DNA of 44,142 nt from the IMG/VR virus record IMGVR_UViG_3300025108_000006, positions 1 through 44,142 of that record. One strand, given 5' to 3'. This DNA is from a virus. A program made the position numbers and the translations under genes. Below, piece by piece: positions 25,598-33,686 of this stretch. The stretch's first letter is position 1, and every line of letters starts with the position of its first letter. The notes beneath the pieces were generated by a model that saw only the letters and a program-made list of their open reading frames with translations, searched no databases and was not told where the DNA came from.

Positions 25598-27943
25598 ATG
25601 ATGGCTAATGCCCGTGACGTTTTTAATGTCGATGCCAACAAGGCTGGACTAGCTGATCCACAGAACCGGCAGTTTGACTTGTCGTTTCCCTACCTGTCTC
25701 AATCTCATGTCAGCGTAACGGTCAACGGTACAGCAACAACCGCATTTACCTTCGCGACCAGTACGCGAATTCAGTTAAACACTGGGCCAACTGCCGGTGA
25801 TGTCGTGGTAATCAAACGTGCCACCTCACCAAACACACGGCTAGTGGACTACCAGACCGGCTCAGTGTTGTCTGACGAAATCCTCGACAAGGATAGTCTC
25901 CAAGCATTCTACTTGGCTCAAGAAGCCAACGACGTCGCAGAGATCGTGTTGTCTAAAAACGCTAGTGACCTGTTCGACGCCGGTAACGAGCGGATCACCA
26001 ACGTAGCAGACCCAACAGGCGCACAAGACGTCGCAACGAAAAACTATTTAGAAAACACTTGGCTCTCCAGTAGTGACAAAACGCAACTCAATGCGTTGAA
26101 CACCACGAACCTAAACACCGTCGCGGGGTCCGTCAGTAACGTCAACACGGTTGCCGGTGCGATTACTAACGTCAACACGGTCGCAGGGAAATCCACAGAG
26201 ATCACCGCGTTAGCAACCACAGACAACGTATCGAACATGGACGATCTTGCAGCTACCGGTGTGATCGCAAATATCGCTACGGTTGCTGGTGTTGCGTCTA
26301 CAATGTCGGCGGCTGCGTCCAATGCAACGGCGGCTGCAAATAGTGCAACGGCAGCGGCTAACTCTGCGGCGGCAGCGGCGGCATCATTTGACACATTCGA
26401 TGACCGTTACCTCGGCAGCAAGTCTAGCGAACCAAGTGCTGACAATGATGGAAATGCGTTAGTTTCTGGTGCACTATTTTTCGATTCTGCCGTAGGAAGC
26501 ATGAAGGTTTATGATGGCGGGAATTGGATACTTGCGACAAGCGCGGGTGCTGTAAGTTTGCTGGACTATGAGTTTACGGCTACCGCTGGTCAGACCACAT
26601 TTACTGGCAGTGACAACAATTCTGCAACGCTGAGTTACACGGCTGGCAATCTCATTGTGACGCTTAATGGTATCGTGCTGGATAACGGCAGTGACTACAC
26701 AGCGACCAGCGGAACGTCTATTGTGTTAAACAGCGCGTCACCGGCAGCGGCTGGCGACCATTTGGCAGTTGTGGCGTTCAAATCGTTTACAGTTGCTGAC
26801 ACGGTTCCTGCAAGTACAGGCGGCACGTTTGCTGGCAATGTTGCAGTCACTGGAACAATAAGCACAACGGGCAAGGTAGCTTTACCAGCCACACTTGGTT
26901 CTGCAAATCAAGTTCTTACAGTAAACGGTGGCGCAACAGCGGCAGCATGGGCGAGTCCAGCGGTAGGCTTCGCTCACACGCTTAACTCAGGAAACCCAAC
27001 AATTACTATTAACCCATCAGCCGTTGGTCATATGTGGGTAAACACGACCAGCGGCGAGGCGTTTATTTGCACTGATGCTACTACAAATGCTAACGTGTGG
27101 GTTTCTCTTGGCGTTGGGGCTTCAGGTAATATTGAACCATTTGTTGCAACAGGCGGGGTTATAACAACATACGGTATTTACACAGTTCATTCGTTTCTTT
27201 CTTCTGCTAATTTCACTGTAACAGTAGGGTCAAATAAAACTATAGACTATCTGATTGTGGGTGGAGGCGGCGGTGGCGGCTGTGCAAACGGAGGCGGTGG
27301 CGGTGGCGGTGCCGGTGGCTTGCTTACAGGTCAAGTAACAAAATCTAATGGTACATATCCTGTTGTTGTTGGCGGTGGCGGTGCTGGCGGTGCTATTGCT
27401 AGTAATGGTGCAAAAGGCGTAGCTGGTAGCGACAGTTCTGTTTTTGGGCTAACAGCGATTGGTGGCGGTTATGGCGGCGGGGCGTCCGATAGGCCCGGTG
27501 GCAATGGCGGATCTGGCGGCGGCGGAGCTAGGACTGAATCTGCATCTGGCGGCGCTGCTACATCAGGCCAAGGTAATGCGGGTGGTAATGCTGTTTCTAG
27601 TGGCAACTCTGGCGGAGGCGGCGGCGGTGCGGGTGCAGTTGGTACTAATGCAACCTCTACAGTCGGAGGAAGTGGCGGTGTAGGCCTAAGCAACTCACTA
27701 CGAACAGGCTCAGGTGTATTTTACGCTGGCGGTGGGGGTGGCGGGATTGAGGCTACTAATCAGCACGGTACTGGTGGCAACGGCGGCGGTGGTGATGGTG
27801 GCGATTATGATGAAGCACCTGTTGCTGGCACAGCAAATACAGGCGGTGGAGGCGGTGGCTCTGGCGATAATAATACCCCTAGCCCTGCATATGCTGGTGG
27901 TGCTGGCGGTTCAGGCATTGTTGTAATCCGTTATGAAACATAA
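25598..27943 (+). CDS. tail fibre protein with T7 gp17-like N-terminus and glycine-rich tip
   Basis: A 781-residue fibre. Residues 1-115 match the T7 tail-fibre attachment domain (FDLSFPYLSQSHVSVTVNG ... VVVIKRATSPNTRLVDYQTGS ... SLQAFYLAQEANDV). Next come repeats around NVNTVAG and an alanine-rich shaft, another domain near residues 330-400, and from about 550 an extreme glycine-rich tip (DYLIVGGGGGGGCANGGGG...). Such glycine-rich tips occur in phage fibres as receptor-binding modules. AAAGGA precedes ATG 25598; ATG 25601 is equally possible. The second half has noticeably different base use (more GGT, GCT) from the first, suggesting an exchanged module. Confidence 0.9.
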   Translation: MMANARDVFNVDANKAGLADPQNRQFDLSFPYLSQSHVSVTVNGTATTAFTFATSTRIQLNTGPTAGDVVVIKRATSPNTRLVDYQTGSVLSDEILDKDSLQAFYLAQEANDVAEIVLSKNASDLFDAGNERITNVADPTGAQDVATKNYLENTWLSSSDKTQLNALNTTNLNTVAGSVSNVNTVAGAITNVNTVAGKSTEITALATTDNVSNMDDLAATGVIANIATVAGVASTMSAAASNATAAANSATAAANSAAAAAASFDTFDDRYLGSKSSEPSADNDGNALVSGALFFDSAVGSMKVYDGGNWILATSAGAVSLLDYEFTATAGQTTFTGSDNNSATLSYTAGNLIVTLNGIVLDNGSDYTATSGTSIVLNSASPAAAGDHLAVVAFKSFTVADTVPASTGGTFAGNVAVTGTISTTGKVALPATLGSANQVLTVNGGATAAAWASPAVGFAHTLNSGNPTITINPSAVGHMWVNTTSGEAFICTDATTNANVWVSLGVGASGNIEPFVATGGVITTYGIYTVHSFLSSANFTVTVGSNKTIDYLIVGGGGGGGCANGGGGGGGAGGLLTGQVTKSNGTYPVVVGGGGAGGAIASNGAKGVAGSDSSVFGLTAIGGGYGGGASDRPGGNGGSGGGGARTESASGGAATSGQGNAGGNAVSSGNSGGGGGGAGAVGTNATSTVGGSGGVGLSNSLRTGSGVFYAGGGGGGIEATNQHGTGGNGGGGDGGDYDEAPVAGTANTGGGGGGSGDNNTPSPAYAGGAGGSGIVVIRYET

Positions 27944-27954
27944 GGAATTTATAA

Positions 27955-28890
27955 ATGACTAGAGCAAGAGACGCAGCAAGCAATGCTCACGCTGCAACTT
28001 ACGTCCACCCAACAGGCGCGGGTAATCAACACGTTCCAGCGGCGGGTGCAGCGGGGCAGCTACTGCAATACGCATCAGCGGGTACAGCGGCTTGGGCTAC
28101 TATAAGTACTGGCGCAGACGATGTTGTATTTCCAAACTTTGCTTCTCCCAACAACACATACACATCTAGCGGAACTTGGAGCAAAGGGTCGTTGAGCGAC
28201 GATGATTACGTCTGGATGTATATTGTTGGTGGAGGTGGTGGTGGAGGCAGAAATAATAGTGGTTACCCTCCTACTGCTTATTCCTATGGTGGAGAAGGAG
28301 GCCACGCTAGATTACTGTACGGAAAGGCAAAAGTCTTTGATGCTGCAACTTATGTAATTGGTGCTGGTGGTGTGGGTTCTAATAATCCAAGCAGCGGAAA
28401 TGCTACAGCTAATTCAAGTTCTTCAATTACGTTATCTTCTACTTATGGCAGTGCGGTTTATACAACAACAGATGACTCATCTTTATTGTTTGTTTACATA
28501 GACGCACCGCTGATTTTGCAATCAGGTTCTAATGTAACGGCTGTAAACACTCCTTCAAACACCTTTGCTGTTCCTGCCGCTATTCCAACTTGGTCGGGTG
28601 CTTATACTGGCACCTTTAGTACTTACAACTGGTCAGGCGGAGTTGGTGGAAAAACAACAGCAGGAGGAAATGCAGTTTTTGGGGGCGGCGGCGGTGGAGG
28701 CCACCATATGTCTGCTTCTCCATACCAAAAATCAGCGGGAGATTCTCTTTACGCTGGTGCGGGGGGAGCCTCGTCATCAACATCGCCAGTGGCGGGTACT
28801 GTTCCAGGTGGTGGTGGTGGTTCTGGAATGGCTACTGATATGGCGGGAGCCAACGGAGCAGCAGGTAATTTAAGGGTTTATCATGTCTAA
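27955..28890 (+). CDS. second glycine-rich fibre-tip / adhesin protein
   Basis: A 311-residue protein starting MTRARDAASNAHAATYVHPT. It has a short fibre-like segment (GQLLQYASAGTAAWATI) resembling one in the preceding fibre (QVLTVNGGATAAAWA), then a glycine-rich receptor-binding type domain (MYIVGGGGGGGRNNSGY ... FGGGGGGGHHM ... VPGGGGGSGMA). It follows the main fibre by 11 bases with AAGGA before its ATG. It is probably a separate distal tip or branching fibre that sets host range. It shares the shifted base composition of the fibre tip. Confidence 0.75.
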   Translation: MTRARDAASNAHAATYVHPTGAGNQHVPAAGAAGQLLQYASAGTAAWATISTGADDVVFPNFASPNNTYTSSGTWSKGSLSDDDYVWMYIVGGGGGGGRNNSGYPPTAYSYGGEGGHARLLYGKAKVFDAATYVIGAGGVGSNNPSSGNATANSSSSITLSSTYGSAVYTTTDDSSLLFVYIDAPLILQSGSNVTAVNTPSNTFAVPAAIPTWSGAYTGTFSTYNWSGGVGGKTTAGGNAVFGGGGGGGHHMSASPYQKSAGDSLYAGAGGASSSTSPVAGTVPGGGGGSGMATDMAGANGAAGNLRVYHV

Positions 28891-29155
28891 AATCTGGTAC
28901 AATAAAACAACAGGCGATGGCGCAGTCTTTGATGATGCTGAAGATATGTCAAACTGGCCTGATTTTCAATCTGACCCAGTGGCTGCAACGTCAACCCAAG
29001 TACGGGCGCGGCGTGATGAACTACTAGCGGCGTCCGACAGCATGGCATTAGCTGACCGCATTACTGACGATTGGCGCACCTACAGACAAGCCTTGCGTGA
29101 TTTGCCAGCACAGTCGGGTTTCCCTGACGTAGCCTTTCCGACCCCACCAAGCTAA
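28883..29155 (+). CDS. tail fibre assembly chaperone-like protein (Phage_tail_APC type)
   Basis: A 90-residue protein. The N-terminus is variable and acidic (FDDAEDMSNWPDFQSDP), while the C-terminal half, RARRDELLAASDSMALADRI followed by WRTYRQALRDLPAQSGFP, is the characteristic Phage_tail_APC pattern. These proteins are found directly after fibre genes and are thought to aid fibre or tail assembly. It overlaps the second fibre gene by 8 bases. Confidence 0.85.
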   Translation: MSKIWYNKTTGDGAVFDDAEDMSNWPDFQSDPVAATSTQVRARRDELLAASDSMALADRITDDWRTYRQALRDLPAQSGFPDVAFPTPPS

Positions 29156-29159
29156 CAAC

Positions 29160-29360
29160 ATGACCCATGTGTTTGCCCTAATGTTGTTCATTGGGGGAAA
29201 CCCAATCGAACCCCCCATGCATTTCTACAAGATCGAAACGTGCCTGTATTTTGCGCGGGAAACGGTTCGTCGCTTTGGAACACTGCAATTTCAAGAACAT
29301 TTTGGTCTCGCGTACTGTGTACCCACGGTGATCGATCCAGACAAAACAACGGTGTACTAA
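29160..29360 (+). CDS. small protein with hydrophobic N-terminus
   Basis: A 66-residue protein, MTHVFALMLFIGGNPIEPPM, then a cysteine-containing helix (FYKIETCLYFARETVRRFG) and a tail AYCVPTVIDPDKTTVY. The short hydrophobic start and two cysteines suggest export or membrane association. Similar small proteins occur after fibre genes in marine podophages; the function is unknown. It starts 4 bases after the chaperone-like gene and its stop overlaps the next ATG (TAATG). Confidence 0.65.
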   Translation: MTHVFALMLFIGGNPIEPPMHFYKIETCLYFARETVRRFGTLQFQEHFGLAYCVPTVIDPDKTTVY

Positions 29361-29611
29361 TGGACCATAGAGACAAATTACTTCACGCACCGCTGATCTT
29401 TGGATTAGTCGTGCAAGGTGCCGCCATAGTGTGGACTGTAAGCATGATGATGTCTGACATTCATCGAAACTCAGAAGACATCGATGCGATGCAAATGCGC
29501 GTTGGGTCACTCGAAAGTTCCACTCAAGTTCAAGCGGTGGCAATAGCGCGAATTGAAGAAAACACAAAGAGCATCATGGCAGCAATCGAAAGGCTAGCAA
29601 CAAATAAATAG
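29360..29611 (+). CDS. small membrane protein with coiled coil
   Basis: An 83-residue protein: MDHRDKLLHAPLIFGLVVQG leads into one transmembrane helix (to about residue 31). A heptad-patterned coiled coil follows (SDIHRNSEDIDAMQMRVGSL... AIARIEENTKSIMAAIERLA). Single anchor plus coiled coil is compatible with an inner-membrane spanin-like or structural role, but no family is recognised. A longer frame starting at 29240 is a shadow of the previous gene; ATG 29360 overlaps its stop. Confidence 0.6.
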   Translation: MDHRDKLLHAPLIFGLVVQGAAIVWTVSMMMSDIHRNSEDIDAMQMRVGSLESSTQVQAVAIARIEENTKSIMAAIERLATNK

Positions 29612-29625
29612 TGATTATTACTGCA

Positions 29626-29660
29626 TAGCGTAAAAATTGAACACTTACGCTGTAGCGTAA
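29626..29660. promoter_or_regulatory. repeat and palindrome before lysis/packaging block
   Basis: TAGCGTAA occurs at 29626-29633 and again at 29653-29660. The second copy is one half of a perfect inverted repeat, TTACGC (29645-29650) and GCGTAA (29655-29660), with a 4-base spacer. TTGAAC at 29637 and a TTATAC-like box after it could be a weak bacterial promoter (spacing about 19). This 70-base gap is one of the few breaks in the late region, so a control site for the lysis and packaging genes is plausible. Confidence 0.4.
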
Positions 29661-29681
29661 CTTATACAGCGGGAATATATT

Positions 29682-30137
29682 ATGGCGGTGGCAGAAATAC
29701 TAACGGGCATCGCACTGATCACCAAGTCAGTAGAGTTCTTAAAGTCAACCTTGGGTACTGCGAAAGATATCTCAAGCGTTGCCAAACAGATAGACGATCT
29801 CTTCGAAGGCTCTAAGCAACTTAAAGCTGAAGAGCGTAAAGCACGTCAGAACGGGCAGTCAGTCACAGAAATCGTTATAAATCAACAGCTTGCTGCAGAA
29901 CACATTGCAGAAGTCAAAGCGTTAATCATCGGGCGTTTCGGTTACTATGCGTGGCAGGACATCTTAAAGTTGCAACGTGATGCCCAGCTAGAACAGAAAG
30001 CCCGTGCCGCTGCCAAGCGGAGACAACAAGAAGCACAAGCCGAAATACGTGGAGACATGGCGGTCGTTGGGACATCCGTTCTGATTGGCATTTTGATCTT
30101 AGCGATTGTGGCGGCTGTTCTTCTAGCAATCCTATAG
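29682..30137 (+). CDS. membrane-anchored protein of lysis region
   Basis: A 151-residue protein with an amphipathic N-terminal part (ILTGIALITKSVEFLKSTLG), a long charged helix (DAQLEQKARAAAKRRQQEAQ) and a strongly hydrophobic C-terminal helix (VGTSVLIGILILAIVAAVLL) ending at the last residue. It is a tail-anchored membrane protein; related proteins sit before the holin in marine podophages. A role in lysis is possible from position, but no family function is known. Confidence 0.6.
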   Translation: MAVAEILTGIALITKSVEFLKSTLGTAKDISSVAKQIDDLFEGSKQLKAEERKARQNGQSVTEIVINQQLAAEHIAEVKALIIGRFGYYAWQDILKLQRDAQLEQKARAAAKRRQQEAQAEIRGDMAVVGTSVLIGILILAIVAAVLLAIL

Positions 30138-30147
30138 GAGTCATCAG

Positions 30148-30552
30148 ATGTTAAACATCATTACGTCGTTGTTACCTCAAGTTCTCTCGACGGTAGACAA
30201 AGTTATTCCCGACGCAGACGCAGCGCAAAAAGCAAAGCAAACAATCGAACTCGAATTGATCAAAGCGGCTAACGATATTAATTTGGCACAGGCCGAGACG
30301 AACAAGACAGAAGCAGCACATCGATCTGTGTGGGTCTCTGGCTGGCGTCCCGCTGTCGGCTGGTGCTGTGCGCTGGGCGTCTTCTGGATGTTCATTGGCG
30401 CACCCGCTGCACAGTGGATCGCTGTAGCTAACGACTACCCCGTAGAAAATCTCCCCGTATTTCCGACTGACGCGCTGTTTGAGTTGCTGTTTGCGCTCTT
30501 GGGTATGGCGGGGCTGCGTAGTTTTGAAAAGATGAAAGGAATAGCGAAGTGA
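30148..30552 (+). CDS. 3TM-type holin (GTA_holin_3TM-like)
   Basis: A 134-residue protein with an N-terminal helix (VDKVIPDADAAQKAKQTIEL), the family-typical AQAETNKTEAAHRSVWVSGW followed by RPAVGWCCALGVFWMF, and a final hydrophobic helix (LFELLFALLGMAGLRSFEKM). This combination is diagnostic for the 3TM holin family first named from gene transfer agents, common in alphaproteobacterial phages. It should permeabilise the inner membrane at the end of infection and release the endolysin encoded 2.2 kb downstream. Confidence 0.9.
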   Translation: MLNIITSLLPQVLSTVDKVIPDADAAQKAKQTIELELIKAANDINLAQAETNKTEAAHRSVWVSGWRPAVGWCCALGVFWMFIGAPAAQWIAVANDYPVENLPVFPTDALFELLFALLGMAGLRSFEKMKGIAK

Positions 30553-30764
30553 AAGACACCGGACCACTCAGAGACAAGCTGTTAAAACGGCTGAACACCA
30601 TCGTCGAAGACACATCAGAAGACCTCAGTCCGTCTATGGTGTCAGCATGTGTAAACTTTCTGAAGACGTTCCCACCAGAGGCTGACCTGACTGACCTGAC
30701 AAGCAGCGTTAAGCTGGCTGACAGTCTCCATGCGTACTCCAAAGAAATGCCGTTCCGGTCATGA
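30549..30764 (+). CDS. terminase small subunit (T7 gp18-like)
   Basis: A 71-residue protein, KDTGPLRDKLLKRLNTIVED, then DLSPSMVSACVNFLKTFPPE. The two-helix pattern with FPPE matches gp18-type small terminases (89 residues in T7), and it lies just before the large subunit. It should recognise concatemer DNA and regulate the motor. It overlaps the holin by 4 bases and the next small gene by 4 bases. Confidence 0.75.
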   Translation: MKDTGPLRDKLLKRLNTIVEDTSEDLSPSMVSACVNFLKTFPPEADLTDLTSSVKLADSLHAYSKEMPFRS

Positions 30765-30925
30765 CGGTCATTAAGTTCCCCGACCGGTCGCAGCGCGTCC
30801 AGCCGGTGTGCGATGTGGCGCGACAAGAGTTCGAACTGAAGCAACAAGCGGAAGTCATTCGGCAACAAGCTTTAGAAATCAGAAAGAGACGTGAAGATGC
30901 TCAAAGAACTGGTGATAAACGATAA
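30761..30925 (+). CDS. small basic helical protein overlapping terL start
   Basis: A 54-residue protein beginning MTVIKFPDRSQRVQPVCDVA. A continuous charged helix of Glu, Gln, Arg and Lys follows (EFELKQQAEVIRQQALEIRK). It occupies the place of T7 gene 18.5 (spanin) but shows no membrane segment or lipobox, so it is not a clear spanin. Its start overlaps the small terminase stop (ATGA) and its 3' end runs about 30 bases into the large terminase gene. Coupling on both sides supports translation. Confidence 0.6.
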   Translation: MTVIKFPDRSQRVQPVCDVARQEFELKQQAEVIRQQALEIRKRREDAQRTGDKR

Positions 30926-32750
30926 GCCACACTGGGAAACGACGTTTCCTGTCCACGTTTGGGCCGCATATGAGGACTTTCGGAACTTTCTGTACCTCAC
31001 ATGGCAACATTTAGGTCTTCCAGAACCAACCCCTGCCCAATACGAGATCGCGTATCGTCTCCAATACGGCGTGGACACCACTGAGTCACCAGACGAACTC
31101 ACAAGTGGACCCAGGGAGGACATCATCAGGTGCTTCCGGTCGCTGGGCAAGTCGTACATCACGTCTGCCTACGCGATCTGGCGTCTCATGCGGAACCCGC
31201 GCGACGAAAAGATCATGGTCGTGTCAGCTACCGGTAGTAAATCCAAAGAGTTCGTGGCGCAGACTAAAGGTATCTGCCAATCGATGCCACTAGTCCAATG
31301 GTTACTTGAAGGTCCACGCGATAACGGCGCGACGCGACGGGACATGGCAGAACAGTTTGATGTCGCTGGAGCCAGTTTGTCTCAATCGTATTCGGTCGTG
31401 GCGCGGGGTATCACCGGTCAGATCACTGGGTCACGGGCCACGTTGTTAATCGCTGACGATATCGAAGTGGAACGTAACAGTCTGACTGAAGAAGCTAGAC
31501 GTCGGATCGTTAAGATCGTGCAGTCAGATTTCGTTCCGATCACCAAGACCGAATGGGGTAAAGGCGACATCATCTTCCTTGGGACACCACAGACCGAGGA
31601 GAGTGTGTACAATACGCTCGTCAAAGAGATGGGCTTCCGGTGCTTCACGATCCCCGTCAGGTTTCCAACAGCGGACAAACTGAAGAACTACGTGCTGACA
31701 GACAACCAAACAGGGCGTGAAGTAAATATCTTGGCGCACTACTTGCGTGATCTATTCGACAACAACAAAATCAAGCACGGTGGACCCACAGACAGCCGCT
31801 TCGCAGAAGACGAACTGATGCACATCGAAGCGAAAGGCAAAGCGTCCTTTGCGCTGCAGTATATGCTCGACACGTCCCTTAGTGACGCAGAGCGATACCC
31901 ACTCAGACAGTCCGATCTGATCGTGATGTCCTGTAATCCTCTTAAAGCACCACTGACAGTCCAGTGGGGGAGACACAACGATAAGCACAATCTGGTCCGT
32001 GATATTCCAAACGTGGGCTTCTCTGGAGACCACATGTTGCGACCGCTCTTTGTGGACACAGAATGGGAACCTTATGAGTCCAAGGTGCTATTCGTTGACC
32101 CTTCTGGCAGAGGCAAAGACGAAACGGCGTGGGCCGTCGTAGGTGCACTCAATGGGATACTGTACGTCCTACAGTGTTGTGGCTTTGCGTCCGACCCCGC
32201 CGAGGCAATGGCACGGATCGCTGTGGACGCTAAGAAATACAATGTGAATTGTATAGAGGTCGAGCCGAACTACGGCCAAGGCATGTGGGTCACCGCGTTC
32301 CAACCGATCTTGTCGAACATATGGCAAGGCGGCTGCACCGTGGTGGAGTCCGAATGGGCTAAGGGTCAAAAAGAAGGCCGTATCATCGACACACTGGAGC
32401 CGGTCATGGCGCAACACCGCCTAGTACTGGACGAAGACCTAGCGAAACGTGAAGCACGTACAGAGGACCACACGTTCTCCCTGTTGTACCAGCTAACGCA
32501 CATCACAAGAGACCGTGGTGCGCTACGTCATGATGACCGCCTAGACGCTCTCAGTGGAGCCGTAGCGCACTACATGAGGTCTATGGGTCAAGACGTCGAT
32601 GAAGCAGCCAGAGGTGTCCTACAGCAACGCATGGATGACGAAATCGATGACTTCATGGAGTTCATGGAGGGCGGTGCGATGGTGGGACGATCCCGTGGTC
32701 GTATGCGTAACGGTGTGCGTACTGAAGTGTGGTCCACAGACCGCTCGTAA
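30891..32750 (+). CDS. terminase large subunit (T7 gp19-like)
   Basis: A packaging motor of about 619 residues. The ATPase has a Walker A-type RCFRSLGKSYIT (lysine near residue 87) and a Walker B region TLLIADDIE, preceded by the family-typical ARGITGQITGSRA. Then come FLGTPQTEESVY and SFALQYMLDTSLSDAERYPL, all very close to T7 gp19. The nuclease domain starts at VLFVDPSGRGKDETAWAV and continues to DDRLDALSGAVAHY. The GTG at 30891 or the ATG at 30897 may be the start. It should translocate DNA into procapsids and cut concatemers at the genome ends. Confidence 0.95.
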   Translation: MKMLKELVINDKPHWETTFPVHVWAAYEDFRNFLYLTWQHLGLPEPTPAQYEIAYRLQYGVDTTESPDELTSGPREDIIRCFRSLGKSYITSAYAIWRLMRNPRDEKIMVVSATGSKSKEFVAQTKGICQSMPLVQWLLEGPRDNGATRRDMAEQFDVAGASLSQSYSVVARGITGQITGSRATLLIADDIEVERNSLTEEARRRIVKIVQSDFVPITKTEWGKGDIIFLGTPQTEESVYNTLVKEMGFRCFTIPVRFPTADKLKNYVLTDNQTGREVNILAHYLRDLFDNNKIKHGGPTDSRFAEDELMHIEAKGKASFALQYMLDTSLSDAERYPLRQSDLIVMSCNPLKAPLTVQWGRHNDKHNLVRDIPNVGFSGDHMLRPLFVDTEWEPYESKVLFVDPSGRGKDETAWAVVGALNGILYVLQCCGFASDPAEAMARIAVDAKKYNVNCIEVEPNYGQGMWVTAFQPILSNIWQGGCTVVESEWAKGQKEGRIIDTLEPVMAQHRLVLDEDLAKREARTEDHTFSLLYQLTHITRDRGALRHDDRLDALSGAVAHYMRSMGQDVDEAARGVLQQRMDDEIDDFMEFMEGGAMVGRSRGRMRNGVRTEVWSTDRS

Positions 32751-32770
32751 CGAACTATTAAAGTACAGTA

Positions 32771-32787
32771 AGAGGAACTAAACGATG
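32771..32787 (+). promoter_or_regulatory. duplicated ribosome-binding leader, copy 1
   Basis: The 17 bases AGAGGAACTAAACGATG, containing the Shine-Dalgarno sequence and start codon of the endolysin gene, are repeated exactly at 33235-33251 before the next small gene. Confidence 0.85.
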
Positions 32788-33180
32788 ACATTCAAGTTGT
32801 CTAAACGGTCTATGGGCCGTCTCGAAGGCGTGCACCCCGACCTCGTCGAGGTCATCACAGAGTCAATCAAACGAGTACCGGTAGACTTTGGGATATCAGA
32901 AGGTATGCGGACAGTGGAGCGGCAGAAGGAACTAGTCGCTTCTGGGGCCAGCACCACGATGAACAGCCGACACCTGACCGGTCACGCCATAGACTTCTTC
33001 GCAGTAGTCGCGGGTGAAGTCCGGTGGGATTGGCCTTTGTACCACCAGATCGCGGACGTGATCATTGAGGTCGCCAAGGAACTGGACGTCGCTATCGATG
33101 CGGGAGCGAAATGGAAGAATTTTCCTGATGGTCCGCACGTCCAGCTTGCTTGGAAAGCATACCCCAAGGGCGGTGCGTAA
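32785..33180 (+). CDS. endolysin, M15-type peptidase (VanY/Ala-Glu endopeptidase-like)
   Basis: A 131-residue zinc peptidase. The motif SRHLTGHAID gives zinc ligands H63 and D70, and DGPHVQL supplies the third ligand H118. This is the Hedgehog/DD-peptidase (M15) fold used by compact phage endolysins that cut the peptide stems of peptidoglycan. T7 instead uses an amidase (gp3.5), so both the enzyme type and the position (late, after terminase) differ from T7. There is no signal peptide, so release depends on the holin. Confidence 0.88.
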   Translation: MTFKLSKRSMGRLEGVHPDLVEVITESIKRVPVDFGISEGMRTVERQKELVASGASTTMNSRHLTGHAIDFFAVVAGEVRWDWPLYHQIADVIIEVAKELDVAIDAGAKWKNFPDGPHVQLAWKAYPKGGA

Positions 33181-33234
33181 CGCCCGTGGGTCATTGGACG
33201 AACTAAACGAACCGGACGAACTGAACGAACATAA

Positions 33235-33251
33235 AGAGGAACTAAACGATG
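33235..33251 (+). promoter_or_regulatory. duplicated ribosome-binding leader, copy 2
   Basis: Exact copy of the 17-base leader at 32771-32787. Just upstream, short related units (GAACTAAACGAA, GAACTGAACGAA) form an imperfect array, so the leader seems to have been multiplied by slippage or local duplication. Confidence 0.85.
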
Positions 33252-33476
33252 TGGATAGGTGTCATTATGATCTGCGCTAATGTAACGATTGAGGACTTAA
33301 CGATCACTGCAGAAGTACAAAACTGTCACGCGATGGTACGCAATTCGATACTGTTTGATGACGAACAAGAGTGTCGGCAAGTGGTGCCATACGAACTGGA
33401 CTTGCTGACCCAAACGAACAACGGTTGGGGCAAATACGATTGTCTGCCGTTAGACATGCAGGGACCAACTGTCTAA
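33249..33476 (+). CDS. small protein of unknown function, last late gene
   Basis: A 75-residue protein starting MWIGVIMICANVTIEDLTI, acidic, with cysteines spread along it (CANV, QNCH, QECR, DCLP). The short hydrophobic N-terminus might be a weak signal, but no lipobox is evident. Its start has the same strong leader as the endolysin gene. No family is recognised. It is the last gene before the presumed genome end, so a right-end accessory role like that of T7 gene 19.5 is possible. Confidence 0.55.
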   Translation: MWIGVIMICANVTIEDLTITAEVQNCHAMVRNSILFDDEQECRQVVPYELDLLTQTNNGWGKYDCLPLDMQGPTV

Positions 33477-33487
33477 CCATGCGACAT

Positions 33488-33553
33488 GACGTGGACCTGA
33501 CGTGGACCATACGTGGACCATGCGTGAACTAAGCGTGAACTAAGCGGATTCTA
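33488..33553 (+). repeat. 11-bp tandem repeat array
   Basis: Six consecutive 11-base units: GACGTGGACCT, GACGTGGACCA, TACGTGGACCA, TGCGTGAACTA, AGCGTGAACTA and a decayed AGCGGATTCTA. The core is CGTGNAC. The array starts 12 bases after the last late gene. T7 carries arrays of short repeats (SRL and SRR) beside its terminal repeats, and this array has a comparable place. Confidence 0.85.
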
Positions 33554-33606
33554 AAAGTTGCGGAAGATTCGTATGGGTATATCTCCCCCCGCGCGCACAC
33601 AGAAAA

Positions 33607-33676
33607 CCCCCATAGCCCCCCCGATCCTGGCGCAGACAAATCGATCTGGAAAGGGGGGTCGGGGCCGGTGCTTTTT
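33607..33676 (+). terminator. C-block/G-block terminator-like structure
   Basis: CCCCC (33607-33611) and C7 (33616-33622) face G6 (33653-33658) and GGGG further on. Inside, GATC at 33623-33626 can pair with GATC at 33643-33646. The structure is followed by GCTTTTTG. It would stop late transcription at the end of the packaging and lysis operon. The G-rich side might also form a G-quadruplex. Confidence 0.6.
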
Positions 33677-33686
33677 GTGATCGATT

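Noticed and set aside
30761-30925. Spanin (T7 gene 18.5 position).
   Set aside because: No transmembrane segment, signal peptide or lipobox is encoded, so the position alone is not enough.
33065-33280. Open frame with DELNEPDELNEHKEELND repeats at its end.
   Set aside because: Most of it is a shadow of the endolysin gene. The repeat-rich part lies in the intergenic leader array, has no start codon of its own, and is explained by the duplicated ribosome-site units.
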